DNA of 64,000 bases from Rhodopseudomonas sp. Its GTDB lineage: Bacteria > Pseudomonadota > Alphaproteobacteria > Rhizobiales > Xanthobacteraceae. Made by a program: the position numbers and the translations under genes. A model generated the notes under the pieces. It made no database searches. It worked only from the letters and a program-made list of their open reading frames with translations, and had not been told where the DNA came from. The stretch spans positions 186,001 to 250,000 of the forward strand of contig WGNB01000001.1 in the NCBI GenBank assembly GCA_016124795.1, given 5' to 3'. This document shows, in pieces, positions 43,590 to 52,115 of this stretch (position 1 is the stretch's first letter; each line of letters begins with the position of its first letter).

Positions 43590-43991
43590 TCAGCGGGCGC
43601 TGAGATCCCAGACCTGGCGGTTGCCGCCGGGCGGGTTGCGGTTGACGGCATTGGCGTCGACTTCGATGGCGTCACCGGTGATGCGCGCCGGATAAAGCTT
43701 CAGCGCCGCGACATTGCGCCAGCCAGCCGAGACCGCGCCGTCGTCGAGCGCGAAAGAGGCGAGATGGCGGGGACAGACCAGCCGGCCCTCCTCGATCCGG
43801 CCTTGCGACAGGTCGGCTTTCTCGTGGGGGCACATGCCCTGAAAGGCGTAGATCGCGTTGCCGCGCCGCGCCAGCACCAGCGCATGGCTCTCCAGCATGA
43901 CGCGCAGCATGCCGCCGTCCGGCAAGGTATCGACGGTGGCAACCGCGATGTAGCGGGGCGGGGCGGATTGGCCGGTCGTATTCAATGTCAT
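43590..43991 (-). CDS. Rieske-type [2Fe-2S] ferredoxin
   Basis: From ATG 43991, 133 residues. The Rieske motif is complete: C-P-H in MCPHEKA and C-P-R-H in VCPRHLASF, 16 residues apart. A soluble electron carrier, usually feeding a ring-hydroxylating oxygenase, or a small regulatory/assembly partner. There is no oxygenase alpha subunit in the window. The gene starts back to back with the DUF1116 gene: their 5' ends overlap by 7 bp if both first ATGs are used. The extra 25 residues after the Rieske fold are not characteristic. Confidence 0.85.
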   Translation of the reverse strand: MTLNTTGQSAPPRYIAVATVDTLPDGGMLRVMLESHALVLARRGNAIYAFQGMCPHEKADLSQGRIEEGRLVCPRHLASFALDDGAVSAGWRNVAALKLYPARITGDAIEVDANAVNRNPPGGNRQVWDLSAR

Positions 43992-45151
43992 GTTCCCGAA
44001 ATTTCTCGATGAGGTCGACTTTGTCCGGTCAAGCCACGCGCCTGTCGTTCGAACGCTTTCTGGCTGCCGTGCCGCAACTCGATGGCTGCGCGCCGCTTGC
44101 GTCGTCGGTTGCGTTGCCGGACAGAACTTTATTGCACGCCGGACCGCCGTTCCAGACGGGCGTTGCATTGCCGCCGCCGGTTCGCAACGCGGCGGCCAAT
44201 GCCGCGCAATTCGAAGGTTGGGCGTCGGATTTTGACACGGCCTGCACCGCCCTGGCGCGCGGCGATATCCGGCTCGCGCCGGCACAGGACTTCGGCGTGG
44301 TCACGCCTTTGGCTTTCGTGGTGTCGCCGTCGATGCCGGTGTTGCGGATGATGGACGCTGCGGGAAGCGCGGTCGTGCGCTATTCGCCGGTGAATGACGG
44401 ACCGCCACCGGCGGCGCTGCGGTTCGGCAGCCGGCATGAGGGGCAGATGGATCGCCTGGCGCTGATCGGCCGGATCAGCCCGGCGCTGAATGAAGCCTTG
44501 CGCGATGCGATCCCGCTGCTGCCGATTTTGCGCGCCGGGCTTGATGGCGGCGACGATCTGCACGGTCGCGTGTCGGCCGCCAACGCCGCTTTGGCCGACG
44601 TACTGGCGTCGCGGCTGTCGGGCGAGGCGCGCGATTACCTGACGCTCGCCAATCAATTCGTGCTCAATGTCATCATGGCGGCTTGCGCGGTGATGATCGG
44701 CGCGGGGGGCGGTATCGCGGACAGCCGTCTGGTGACGGTGGCCGGCGGCAACGGTATCGACTTTGGCTGGCAACTGGCTGGAATGCCGGGCGTGTGGCGG
44801 ACAGCGGCTGCCGTGCCGCCTGCCGGTCCGCATTTTCCGCACACCGCCGGACGGCCGTTTCTGCCGGCCATCGGCGACAGCGCGGTGATCGATGCCTGCG
44901 GTTTCGGTGCGGCGGCCTTGCGCTATGCGCCGGAGATTATCGCGGCGTTGCGCGGCTCCGTGGACGACGGTTATTTCACCGTCTCCGCCAGTGCCGGATT
45001 CATCGGTCCGCATCCGGCCTTTCCGTCCGGCCTCAGGCTCGGCCTCGATATCGATCATCGCGGATCGCTACACGGCGTCATGCTGGCGGCGGTCGACGCT
45101 GACGGCGAGGCCGGCCTCATCGGCCGCGGTGTCGCGCCTTGGCCGCGTTAG
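43985..45151 (+). CDS. DUF1116 (YlbE/AllG-like) protein
   Basis: 388 residues; the family (E. coli AllG, a subunit of oxamate carbamoyltransferase in allantoin breakdown) is typically somewhat longer. Conserved-looking parts are GDDLHGRVSAANAAL (compare GDE.HNR in the family), LANQFVLNVIMAACAVMIGAG, GGNGIDFGWQLAGMPGVW and FIGPHPAFPSGLRLGLDID. The partners AllF (FdrA-like) and AllH (DUF2877) are not in the window. Starts at 43985, 44009 and TTG 44021 are all possible; none has a good ribosome site. Possible role: handling a carbamoyl intermediate of the nearby amidohydrolase and ureohydrolase reactions. Confidence 0.75.
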   Translation: MSCSRNFSMRSTLSGQATRLSFERFLAAVPQLDGCAPLASSVALPDRTLLHAGPPFQTGVALPPPVRNAAANAAQFEGWASDFDTACTALARGDIRLAPAQDFGVVTPLAFVVSPSMPVLRMMDAAGSAVVRYSPVNDGPPPAALRFGSRHEGQMDRLALIGRISPALNEALRDAIPLLPILRAGLDGGDDLHGRVSAANAALADVLASRLSGEARDYLTLANQFVLNVIMAACAVMIGAGGGIADSRLVTVAGGNGIDFGWQLAGMPGVWRTAAAVPPAGPHFPHTAGRPFLPAIGDSAVIDACGFGAAALRYAPEIIAALRGSVDDGYFTVSASAGFIGPHPAFPSGLRLGLDIDHRGSLHGVMLAAVDADGEAGLIGRGVAPWPR

Positions 45152-45178
45152 CGCTTTAACTTCAGGTCGCGGTATCCG

Positions 45179-45211
45179 CCCTTCATCCCCGCAAAGAGCG
45201 GGGATGAAGGG
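45179..45211. terminator. Strong bidirectional terminator
   Basis: CCCTTCATCCCCGC (45179-45192) and GCGGGGATGAAGGG (45198-45211) form a perfect 14-bp stem with a 5-nt loop AAAGA. It lies between the convergent DUF1116 and amidohydrolase stops. Confidence 0.8.
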
Positions 45212-45217
45212 AAATTC

Positions 45218-46486
45218 TCAAGCCGCGATCGCGTCGGGGATCAGCGGCGAGTCGCTGTCGTGGCGGGTGCCCTCGCGCAGGCAGAACACCGGCCGGATCA
45301 GCTTGTCGGAGACGACCTCGACGCCGCTGTTGTCCGACAGCTTGAACTTGCCGTTGAGAACTTCGAGCACGCTGACATCGGCGGTACGGCCGACCTTGAG
45401 CGCGCCGATTTCGTCTTCCAGATTGACCATCATGGCCGGGTGCGACGTGACGGTCGCGACGATTTCCTCAAGCGTCATGCCGAGCGCCAGCAGTTCGGTC
45501 ATGGCGATGGTCAGGCTGAACGGCGCGATGCCGAAGAACGGATTTTCCTCGCGGACGTTCTTGTCCATGCCGGCCGGCGGCACCTTGACGTTATAACCAT
45601 GCAGGTCGGCGCCGAGCGTGAACGGCCGGACGCCGGCGTCGAGCACGCGCTTGGCAACCTCGAAGCTGAAATGCGAGCCATGGCCGACATCGACCCGCAC
45701 GCCGCGCGCGATGGCTTCGAACACGATCGGGTGGACTTCGCCTTCCTTGTTGACGAAACCGCCGGGATGCCGCGTGAACGGATGGGCGAGAATGTCGCCC
45801 GGCCGCATGATCGGCACCAGTTCGCGGATCAGTTCGTCGGCGTCCGGCACCGGGCCTTCCTCGAGGCTCGGCCACAACTGGCCAAGGTGAATGTAAAGCG
45901 GCAGGCCGGTCTGGTCGGCGATGACCCGGCCGGTTTTGATGACGTCGAGGCCCCAGCGCGACTGGCCGCCGATCTCGGCATGGGCCTTGATGCCGCGCAC
46001 GATGTCGAGATTTTCCTTGGCGACGCGCACGGTATGTTCGACGTTGACGCCGGTCGGACCGTAGAGGTCAGGGTACAGATGGCCTTCAAGGCCGCCAACC
46101 AGGTAGCAGGAAATGAAGCACAGTAACCGGCTCTTCGAGGTTTCGGCGAGGTAATGCCGGAAGCCGCCGAGCGTCATGCAGCTCGGGCCGCCCTGATCGA
46201 TCAGCGTGGTCACGCCGGAGCGGACGCCGACCATGTCGGGATTGAGACCAAAGCGCCCGGTCACATGCTCGTAGACATGGGCATGGGTGTCGATCATGCC
46301 GGCGGTCACCAGCTTGCCGTTGACGTTGACCTTTTCGCGCGCCGGCGCCTGCGACAGGTCGGGCTCGACAGCGGCGATCTTGCCGCCGGCGATGGCGACA
46401 TCGTAGCGGCCGTTCAGTCCGGTCGCGGGGTCGATGACGGTGCCGCCGGACAGGACGAGATCGTAAGGAAACTGGGCAGTGTTCAT
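45218..46486 (-). CDS. Amidohydrolase/deacetylase-family metallohydrolase (dihydroorotase-like)
   Basis: The start ATG 46486 is chosen (AAGG 7 bp upstream; the longer frame adds 46 atypical residues). 422 residues of the amidohydrolase TIM barrel: LVLSGGTVIDPATGLNGRYDVAI at the N-terminus, metal site GMIDTHAHVYEH (HxH), a later HLGQ and a C-terminal small domain GALKVGRTADVSVLEV. The family hydrolyses cyclic amides, hydantoins or N-acyl groups. Here it is placed after a phosphoribosyltransferase and ureohydrolase. Its upstream region repeats ATTCGTCAGTAT from the sigma-54 enhancer region. Confidence 0.85.
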   Translation of the reverse strand: MNTAQFPYDLVLSGGTVIDPATGLNGRYDVAIAGGKIAAVEPDLSQAPAREKVNVNGKLVTAGMIDTHAHVYEHVTGRFGLNPDMVGVRSGVTTLIDQGGPSCMTLGGFRHYLAETSKSRLLCFISCYLVGGLEGHLYPDLYGPTGVNVEHTVRVAKENLDIVRGIKAHAEIGGQSRWGLDVIKTGRVIADQTGLPLYIHLGQLWPSLEEGPVPDADELIRELVPIMRPGDILAHPFTRHPGGFVNKEGEVHPIVFEAIARGVRVDVGHGSHFSFEVAKRVLDAGVRPFTLGADLHGYNVKVPPAGMDKNVREENPFFGIAPFSLTIAMTELLALGMTLEEIVATVTSHPAMMVNLEDEIGALKVGRTADVSVLEVLNGKFKLSDNSGVEVVSDKLIRPVFCLREGTRHDSDSPLIPDAIAA

Positions 46487-46567
46487 GGCCGTACCTTCAA
46501 GGGTTATGCACACCGGAGGGCCGGGCCGTTCGCGGCCGCTGCCGTCCGGCTGTCGCCGCGCCGGAAT

Positions 46568-46579
46568 ATTCGTCAGTAT
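46568..46579. promoter_or_regulatory. Copy of the enhancer-like element upstream of the amidohydrolase
   Basis: ATTCGTCAGTAT is identical for 12 bases with 38417-38428 in the divergent sigma-54 region. It lies 82 bp before the amidohydrolase ATG, in a 221-bp gap. TATACT on the minus strand (46575-46580) could be a -10. No sigma-54 match was found here. Confidence 0.4.
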
Positions 46580-46707
46580 ACCGATAAACTGGCCCGCCGC
46601 GCATGTCGAAATAAATGGCGGCATTGCGCAAAAATACGGCAGCGGTAACCGGCTTTTCGGCGTGGCAATCGGCCGTTCCGCCGCGGCGTCACGGGCGATT
46701 GCCGCGT

Positions 46708-47433
46708 TCAGGGAACCTCGGGTTCGGTTTCGGAAATGGAAAGCCAGCCGCCTTCGCCTCGTTCGAACAAGGGACAGCCATAGACGGCGCGTACTGCCAG
46801 TGGCGGTTCATATGCGTTGACCGGTGTCTGCCAGCGGTTTGTTTGCTTCATGGCGACCACCATGCCGGCGATGTCGACTCCGGCTTTTCGCAGCAGACGA
46901 ACGGCGGCGACGGCGGTTGCGCCGCTTGAAATCGCATCGTCGACCAGGACGATGCGCCGGCCTTCGACCAAAGGCAGCAGGTTCGGGTCGAGCCGCAGCA
47001 GCTTGCCGGCCTCGGGGCTGGTGATCGAAGTGACCGGTTCCGACAGCGCGTCGTCGTACCAGAACTTGCGTGAATAACCGAGCGGGACGTAGCGTGGCTG
47101 GCCAAGCCGTTCGGCGACCAGCGCGGCAAAGGCGAGGCCGAGGGTCGGCAGGCCGACCAGAATATCGGCATTAAAGGCACGCGCCTGGGTCGCCATGTGG
47201 TCGGCCAGTGCGGCGACGACACGATGAGACGCCTGATTGGCGATCAGCGACGCGACGGCGCGTCGGTTGTCCGGCAGTTGGCGGAGCGGCAGCACCAGGA
47301 AACGGCCGCAGGGCAGCCGGACCGGATAGCCGTAGCGGTAAGGCGGCGTCGCTGAAAAGCGCGCGGGAATGTCCGGCGTCAGGTCTTGCCAATAACCGGT
47401 CGTCGGTTCGGTAAAGAAAGATTCGCCGGTCAT
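46708..47433 (-). CDS. Type I phosphoribosyltransferase-family protein
   Basis: 241 residues. The PRPP-binding motif RIVLVDDAISSGAT is near residue 160, preceded by a hood/flexible part GLPTLGLAFAALVAERLG and LGYSRKFWYDD. It would transfer ribose-5-phosphate from PRPP to a base, or act as a regulator like PurR/XpsR-type homologues; it has no DNA-binding domain. Its start overlaps the ureohydrolase stop (ATGA), so the two are translated together, which is odd for a simple salvage enzyme. The base is unknown. Confidence 0.8.
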   Translation of the reverse strand: MTGESFFTEPTTGYWQDLTPDIPARFSATPPYRYGYPVRLPCGRFLVLPLRQLPDNRRAVASLIANQASHRVVAALADHMATQARAFNADILVGLPTLGLAFAALVAERLGQPRYVPLGYSRKFWYDDALSEPVTSITSPEAGKLLRLDPNLLPLVEGRRIVLVDDAISSGATAVAAVRLLRKAGVDIAGMVVAMKQTNRWQTPVNAYEPPLAVRAVYGCPLFERGEGGWLSISETEPEVP

Positions 47434-48398
47434 GCTGAGACGCTGGACTGGGCGCGATGCAGCATCCGCCCGATCAGATTGAGCAGGATTTGCGCCGCCA
47501 GAATAGCGGTCGAGCCGGTGTGGTCGTAGTCGGGGGCGACCTCGACCAGATCGACGCCAACGATGGTGCCGCGGTTGACGATGCCTTCCAGCAGTTCCAG
47601 CACTTCGTAATAGGCGAAGCCGCCGTGGCTCGGCGTACCGGTACCCGGCGCGATCGAGGGATCGAAGCCGTCGATATCGATCGTCACGTAGTAGCGCTTG
47701 CCGGCCGGAATGCGCGCCAGAACCGCCTCATTGCCGAGCTTGCGGATTTGCCGGACGCTCAGGATTTCCGAGCCCATCCGCCGCGCGTCGTCATAGCCTT
47801 CGCGCGCGGTCGACGACACGTTACGAATGCCGAGCTGCGTCAACCCGGTGACATAAGGCTTCTCGGCGGCGCGCCGCATCGGGTTGCCGTGGCCGTAGCG
47901 CACGCCGTGTCGTTCATCGACGAAGTCGAGATGAGCATCGAACTGGATGAGGTGGATCGGCTCCTGATCGTCGAAGGCGTTGATGCAGGGAATGTTGATC
48001 GAGTGATCGCCGCCGAGCACGACCGGAATGGCCTTGGCCGCCAGGATTTTGCGCACGCCATGCTCGATCGCGCGGTGGCTGCCGATGGTGTCGGTATGGA
48101 TGATGTCGGCGTCGCCGATGTCGACAATGCGGGTCTTGTCGGCCGGCAGGTAAGTGACGTCGTTCTCGTGGTCGTAGGCGCCGGAATGACCGAAGGCAAA
48201 CAGCGTCGAGGCCTCGCGGATCGCGCGCGGCCCGAAGCGCGCGCCGGCTCGCCATTGCGTGCCGAAATCATACGGCGCGCCGAGCACCGCCACGTCGGCG
48301 TCGATCTTGTCCCAATCCTGGCAGATCGGGTACTTGCCGAACGTGCAGAATCCGACAAAAGGCAAATCGAGGCGTCCGCCTACGTAGCCGTGGCTCAT
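47430..48398 (-). CDS. Ureohydrolase (agmatinase/guanidinobutyrase/guanidinase-like)
   Basis: 322 residues of the arginase fold with all manganese-binding motifs: GGDHSINIP, FDAHLDFVD and DIDGFDPSIAPGTGTP. The next segment is SHGG, where agmatinases usually have EPGG or a similar sequence, so the substrate loop is atypical. It should release urea (or ammonia) from a guanidino or related compound. Neighbouring DUF1989, DUF1116 and amidohydrolase genes all act on C-N bonds, supporting a nitrogen-release pathway. GdmH-type guanidine hydrolases belong to the same fold, but I cannot tell which activity applies. Confidence 0.87.
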   Translation of the reverse strand: MSHGYVGGRLDLPFVGFCTFGKYPICQDWDKIDADVAVLGAPYDFGTQWRAGARFGPRAIREASTLFAFGHSGAYDHENDVTYLPADKTRIVDIGDADIIHTDTIGSHRAIEHGVRKILAAKAIPVVLGGDHSINIPCINAFDDQEPIHLIQFDAHLDFVDERHGVRYGHGNPMRRAAEKPYVTGLTQLGIRNVSSTAREGYDDARRMGSEILSVRQIRKLGNEAVLARIPAGKRYYVTIDIDGFDPSIAPGTGTPSHGGFAYYEVLELLEGIVNRGTIVGVDLVEVAPDYDHTGSTAILAAQILLNLIGRMLHRAQSSVSA

Positions 48399-48532
48399 CC
48401 TTCAAGTCCTTTGCTGGCCGAGGGCGAATCCGCCGACGGAGATAAAGCCGGCTCACGCGCGGCCCCGCTGGCGGCGGTCTTGCAAGAATGAGTCCGGTTT
48501 GCAATCCGGATTGTGCCGCCGCCCGCCGGGGA

Positions 48533-49294
48533 TCAGGCGGCGGTGCCGAGATAGGCCGCGAGGACCGCCGGATCGTTAAGGACAACCTCGGGGCGGCCCT
48601 CGGCGAGGGTGCGGCCGTAATCGAGCACGTGAACGCGGTCGGCCAGATCGGAAATCATCTGCATGTCGTGTTCGATCCACACGATGGTGACGTTCAGCTC
48701 GTGTTTGATGCGCAGGATGAAGCGCGCCAGATTTTCACGCTCTTCCCGGTTGAGCCCGGCCGAGGGCTCGTCGAGCAGCAGCGTTGTCGGCTCCAGCGCC
48801 AGCGCGCGGGCAAATCCGACGATCTTCTGCAAGCCAAAGGGCAGCGCGCCGACCGGCGCATGGCGATAGCGCTCCAGTTCGACGACGTCGATGATCCGTT
48901 CGACGGCTTCGCGATGCGCGATTTCGGCGCGTTTGACGCTGGGTAAAAACAGCATTTCGGCAAGCGGATGGGTGCCGATGCGCGCATGCCGCCCGGTCAG
49001 CAGGTTTTCCAGCACGCTCATCTGGGCGAACAGCTCGCCGTGCTGAAACGTGCGGGCAAGGCCTTGGCGCGCGATCTGGTGCGGCTTTAGTCCGAGGATA
49101 TCCTGGCCGCGAAAGCGGACGGCGCCGGTGCCGCGATAGATACCGCTGATACAATTGAGCGCGCTGGTTTTGCCGGCGCCGTTCGGGCCGATCAGCGCGA
49201 ACAGTTCGCCGGTCTCGACCGCGAACGACACGTTGTCGAGCACGGTAAGGCCGCCGAAGCGCAGGGACAGATTGTCGACCGCAAGTTCAGCCAT
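48533..49294 (-). CDS. livG: LIV-type ABC transporter ATP-binding protein
   Basis: The start ATG 49294 follows GGAGG by 4 bp. 253 residues: Walker A GPNGAGKTS, Walker B TLLLDEPSAGLN, and LPFGLQKIVGFARALA in place of the usual signature, as LivG proteins show. It ends PEVVLNDPAVLAAYLG, a LivG trait. One of two ATPases with LivF. It lies 134 bp upstream of the ureohydrolase gene on the same strand, so read-through is possible. Overlaps the livF end by 8 bp. Confidence 0.92.
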   Translation of the reverse strand: MAELAVDNLSLRFGGLTVLDNVSFAVETGELFALIGPNGAGKTSALNCISGIYRGTGAVRFRGQDILGLKPHQIARQGLARTFQHGELFAQMSVLENLLTGRHARIGTHPLAEMLFLPSVKRAEIAHREAVERIIDVVELERYRHAPVGALPFGLQKIVGFARALALEPTTLLLDEPSAGLNREERENLARFILRIKHELNVTIVWIEHDMQMISDLADRVHVLDYGRTLAEGRPEVVLNDPAVLAAYLGTAA

Positions 49295-50102
49295 ACCACC
49301 TCCGCGACCGGCGATATTGCTTGACGTCACGGTAGGAGCGGCGCGCCGTCGTGCTGTCTTGACCGTTTCCGTCACTCTGGCCGAGATAGAACTCCTGCAC
49401 GTCCTGATGACTGTTCAGTCGCTCGCGATCGCCGTCGAGCACGATGCGGCCGTTTTCCATGACATAAGCGTAATCGGAGATGCTCAAGGCCACGGCCGCG
49501 CTCTGTTCGACCAGCAGGATAGCGATGCCGAGCTGGTCGCGGATCATGATCAGGCGGCGCGTCAGGTCCTGGACGACCACGGGCGCCAGTCCCAACGACA
49601 ATTCGTCGATCATCAGCAGCCGGGGCCGGCACATCAGCGCGCTGGCGATGGCGAGCATCTGACGTTCGCCGCCGGACAGCAGGCCGCCGACACGGCCGCG
49701 CAGATCGGCGAGCCGTGGGAAGAATTGATAGATCTGGTCCTCGAGGCGGCGCTTGTCGGCGGCACGTGGCACGGGCGCGGCCAGATTTTCGGCGACCGTC
49801 AGGTTCTGGAAGACCTTCTCGCGCTCAGGCACCAGAACGACGCCGCGCCGGGCGATCTCGTGCGGTGGACGATTTTCAATACGGTGGCCATCGAAGGTGA
49901 TCGCGCCTTCGGTGACGCGCGCGTCGTCGAGTCCGAGAAAACCGGATATGGCGCGTAGTGTGGTCGATTTGCCGGCGCCATTGGTGCCGAGCAGGGCGAC
50001 GATCTGGCCGTCGCGGACCGACAGCGAGATGCCTTGCACCGCGGTAATGGCGCGTTTGTAGACCACTTCGGCCTTCTCGACGCTGAGCAGGACGGAGCTC
50101 AT
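49287..50102 (-). CDS. livF: LIV-type ABC transporter ATP-binding protein
   Basis: The start ATG 50102 overlaps the livM stop (ATGA). 271 residues: Walker A GTNGAGKST, LSGGERQMLAIASALM, Walker B LLMIDELSLGLAP. A Glu-Leu replaces Glu-Pro after the Walker B Asp, as is common in LivF. The C-terminal 30 residues (RRSYRDVKQYRRSRRWYG region) are basic and extend past the usual end, overlapping livG. Confidence 0.92.
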   Translation of the reverse strand: MSSVLLSVEKAEVVYKRAITAVQGISLSVRDGQIVALLGTNGAGKSTTLRAISGFLGLDDARVTEGAITFDGHRIENRPPHEIARRGVVLVPEREKVFQNLTVAENLAAPVPRAADKRRLEDQIYQFFPRLADLRGRVGGLLSGGERQMLAIASALMCRPRLLMIDELSLGLAPVVVQDLTRRLIMIRDQLGIAILLVEQSAAVALSISDYAYVMENGRIVLDGDRERLNSHQDVQEFYLGQSDGNGQDSTTARRSYRDVKQYRRSRRWYG

Positions 50103-51181
50103 TTGCGGGCTCCCGTCAGCGGGCGATACTTGAAGGGCCAGAGCAGGAAATAATTTTGCAGGCGGCGCCAGATGCCGACGAGACCGAGCGGCTCGAACAC
50201 CAGAAACAGGATCATCACCACGCCGAAGGCGGTGTAATTGACCGCGAAAATATCGCCGGCAAATTTCTGGATATTGGGCAGCAAAGCGAGCAGCGACTCG
50301 ATCAGGTAGGGAAACAGTGTCACGAAGGCCGCGCCAAGCAGGGCGCCGAGCAGCGATCCCATGCCGCCGATGATGATCATCGCGACGTACTGGATCGACA
50401 GGAACAGGTCGAAGGCCTCGATCGAGACGAACCCGCGGTAATAGGCAAACAGGCAACCGGCGACCGAGGTCATGCTGGAGGAAATCACGAAGACCAGCAA
50501 TTTGTAGCCGGCGACGTTGATGCCGAGCGCCTCGGCCACGGTTTCGCGGGCGTGAACGGCGCGCCAGGCGCGGCCGCTGCTGCTTCGCAATAGGTTGATG
50601 CAGATCATGAGGCTCGCCGCCGCCGCCAGTAGCAATACGAAGTACCAGGCGCGGCCGTCGGTCAACTTGAAGCCGGCCAATGATGGCGGATCGATCAGGA
50701 TGCCGGTGGAAAAGCCACGCTTGGTCTCATACTCGCCGCCGAGATAGATAACGATGAAGTGCAACGCCAGTGTGCTGACGGCCAGATAGAGGCCACGTAA
50801 GCGAAGCGATGGCAGACCGAAGATCAGACCGAGCAGGATTCCGGTCAATGCCGATGCTGGCAATGTGATCCAGAACGGCGCGGCGATTTCACGCGCGAGG
50901 ATGCCGGTGGTAAAAGCGCCGGCCGCGATCAGCCCGGCGTGCCCCAGAGAAATCTGCCCGGCGTAGCCGGTTAGCAGCATCAGTGACAGGGCGCCGATTG
51001 AGGCAAGGAAGACCTGGCAGGCCAGATCGAGCAGGAACGGGCCGGCGATAAAGGGCAGGGCGATGGCAAGAGTGACAAGGATAGCAAGACTGATCCGCTC
51101 GGTGCGGGTCTGGATCAGCGCCAGATCCTGCCCATAACCGGTTCGGTAATAGCCGCTGGCGCGTGGGGTTGATCTAAACAC
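50099..51181 (-). CDS. livM: LIV-type ABC transporter permease
   Basis: 360 residues from GTG 51181, which overlaps the livH stop by 8 bp. About ten membrane segments, with the LivM signatures LTGYAGQISLGHAGLIAAGA and EALGINVAGYKLLVFVISS plus GGMGSLLGALLGAA. It forms the channel with LivH. Confidence 0.92.
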   Translation of the reverse strand: MFRSTPRASGYYRTGYGQDLALIQTRTERISLAILVTLAIALPFIAGPFLLDLACQVFLASIGALSLMLLTGYAGQISLGHAGLIAAGAFTTGILAREIAAPFWITLPASALTGILLGLIFGLPSLRLRGLYLAVSTLALHFIVIYLGGEYETKRGFSTGILIDPPSLAGFKLTDGRAWYFVLLLAAAASLMICINLLRSSSGRAWRAVHARETVAEALGINVAGYKLLVFVISSSMTSVAGCLFAYYRGFVSIEAFDLFLSIQYVAMIIIGGMGSLLGALLGAAFVTLFPYLIESLLALLPNIQKFAGDIFAVNYTAFGVVMILFLVFEPLGLVGIWRRLQNYFLLWPFKYRPLTGARK

Positions 51182-52046
51182 GGTCGAGTTCCTCCCGCGT
51201 TCCGAACAAGCCCCAGGGCCGGACGATCAGCATCGCCAGCAGCACCAGGAACGGCACGACGTCGGATAGCAACGGATCGACGTAATAGATCAGCAACACT
51301 TCCGCGGTGGCGATAATCAATGCGCCGACCAAGCCGCCGGCCAGGCTGTCGAGCCCGCCGACCAGAGCCGCCGGGAACGCCTTGAGCGCAATGATCGGCA
51401 TGCTTCCGGTCACGCCGGAATCGAGCGCCATGAGAATGCCGGCGAGCGCGCCGGTCAGCGTCGAGAGGCCCCAGGCCAGCGCGTAGACGGTATGAAGGTT
51501 GATCCCGCGTTGCGCGGCCAGCAGCGGGTTCTGGCCGGCGGCGCGCATGCGCATGCCCCAGCGGCCGAACCGCAGGAAACCGAACAGCGCGCCATAGACC
51601 AGGATATTGGTCGCGACCAATACGGCGGACCACAGCGAAATGTGACCGTCGCCGACGAGCGTTAGCGACGGATTGGCAAGATTCAGCGCTTGCGCCGGAT
51701 ATTGTTGCTGGGCCGACCAGACCAGAACGATAACGCCACGAATGAGAATGCCGAGGGCGACCGTGGTGAGAATGGCGGCCAGCACCATCTCTCCGGTCAT
51801 CTTGCGCATCAGGAAGACATAGACCATCGCGCCGACCACGATGCTCAGGAGAACCGCCGCGCCGAGTGCGACCAGCGGATGGCCGGCAAACAGGGATGCC
51901 GTGGCCAGCACCAGATAGGCGCCGAGCATCATCAGTTCGCCATGCGCGAGATTGAGCACGCGGCTGACGCGGTAAATCAGCACATAGCCGCACGCGATCA
52001 GAGCGTAGATCGAGGCGAGGACGATAATATTGATGAAGAGCTGCAA
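51174..52046 (-). CDS. livH: LIV-type ABC transporter permease
   Basis: 290 residues from TTG 52046, the only suitable start near the first membrane helix (QLFINIIVLASIYALIACGYVLIYRV). LivH motifs are RVLNLAHGELMMLGAYL, MRAAGQNPLLAAQRGIN and AALVGGLDSLAGGLVGALIIA. Eight or so membrane segments. Confidence 0.91.
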   Translation of the reverse strand: MQLFINIIVLASIYALIACGYVLIYRVSRVLNLAHGELMMLGAYLVLATASLFAGHPLVALGAAVLLSIVVGAMVYVFLMRKMTGEMVLAAILTTVALGILIRGVIVLVWSAQQQYPAQALNLANPSLTLVGDGHISLWSAVLVATNILVYGALFGFLRFGRWGMRMRAAGQNPLLAAQRGINLHTVYALAWGLSTLTGALAGILMALDSGVTGSMPIIALKAFPAALVGGLDSLAGGLVGALIIATAEVLLIYYVDPLLSDVVPFLVLLAMLIVRPWGLFGTREELDRV

Positions 52047-52115
52047 GCCGGGCGCTTTCGGAGATTTCGGATGGACGGGCGCGCCGCGCGCCCGTCCTCG
52101 GCCATGAGTGAAGGT

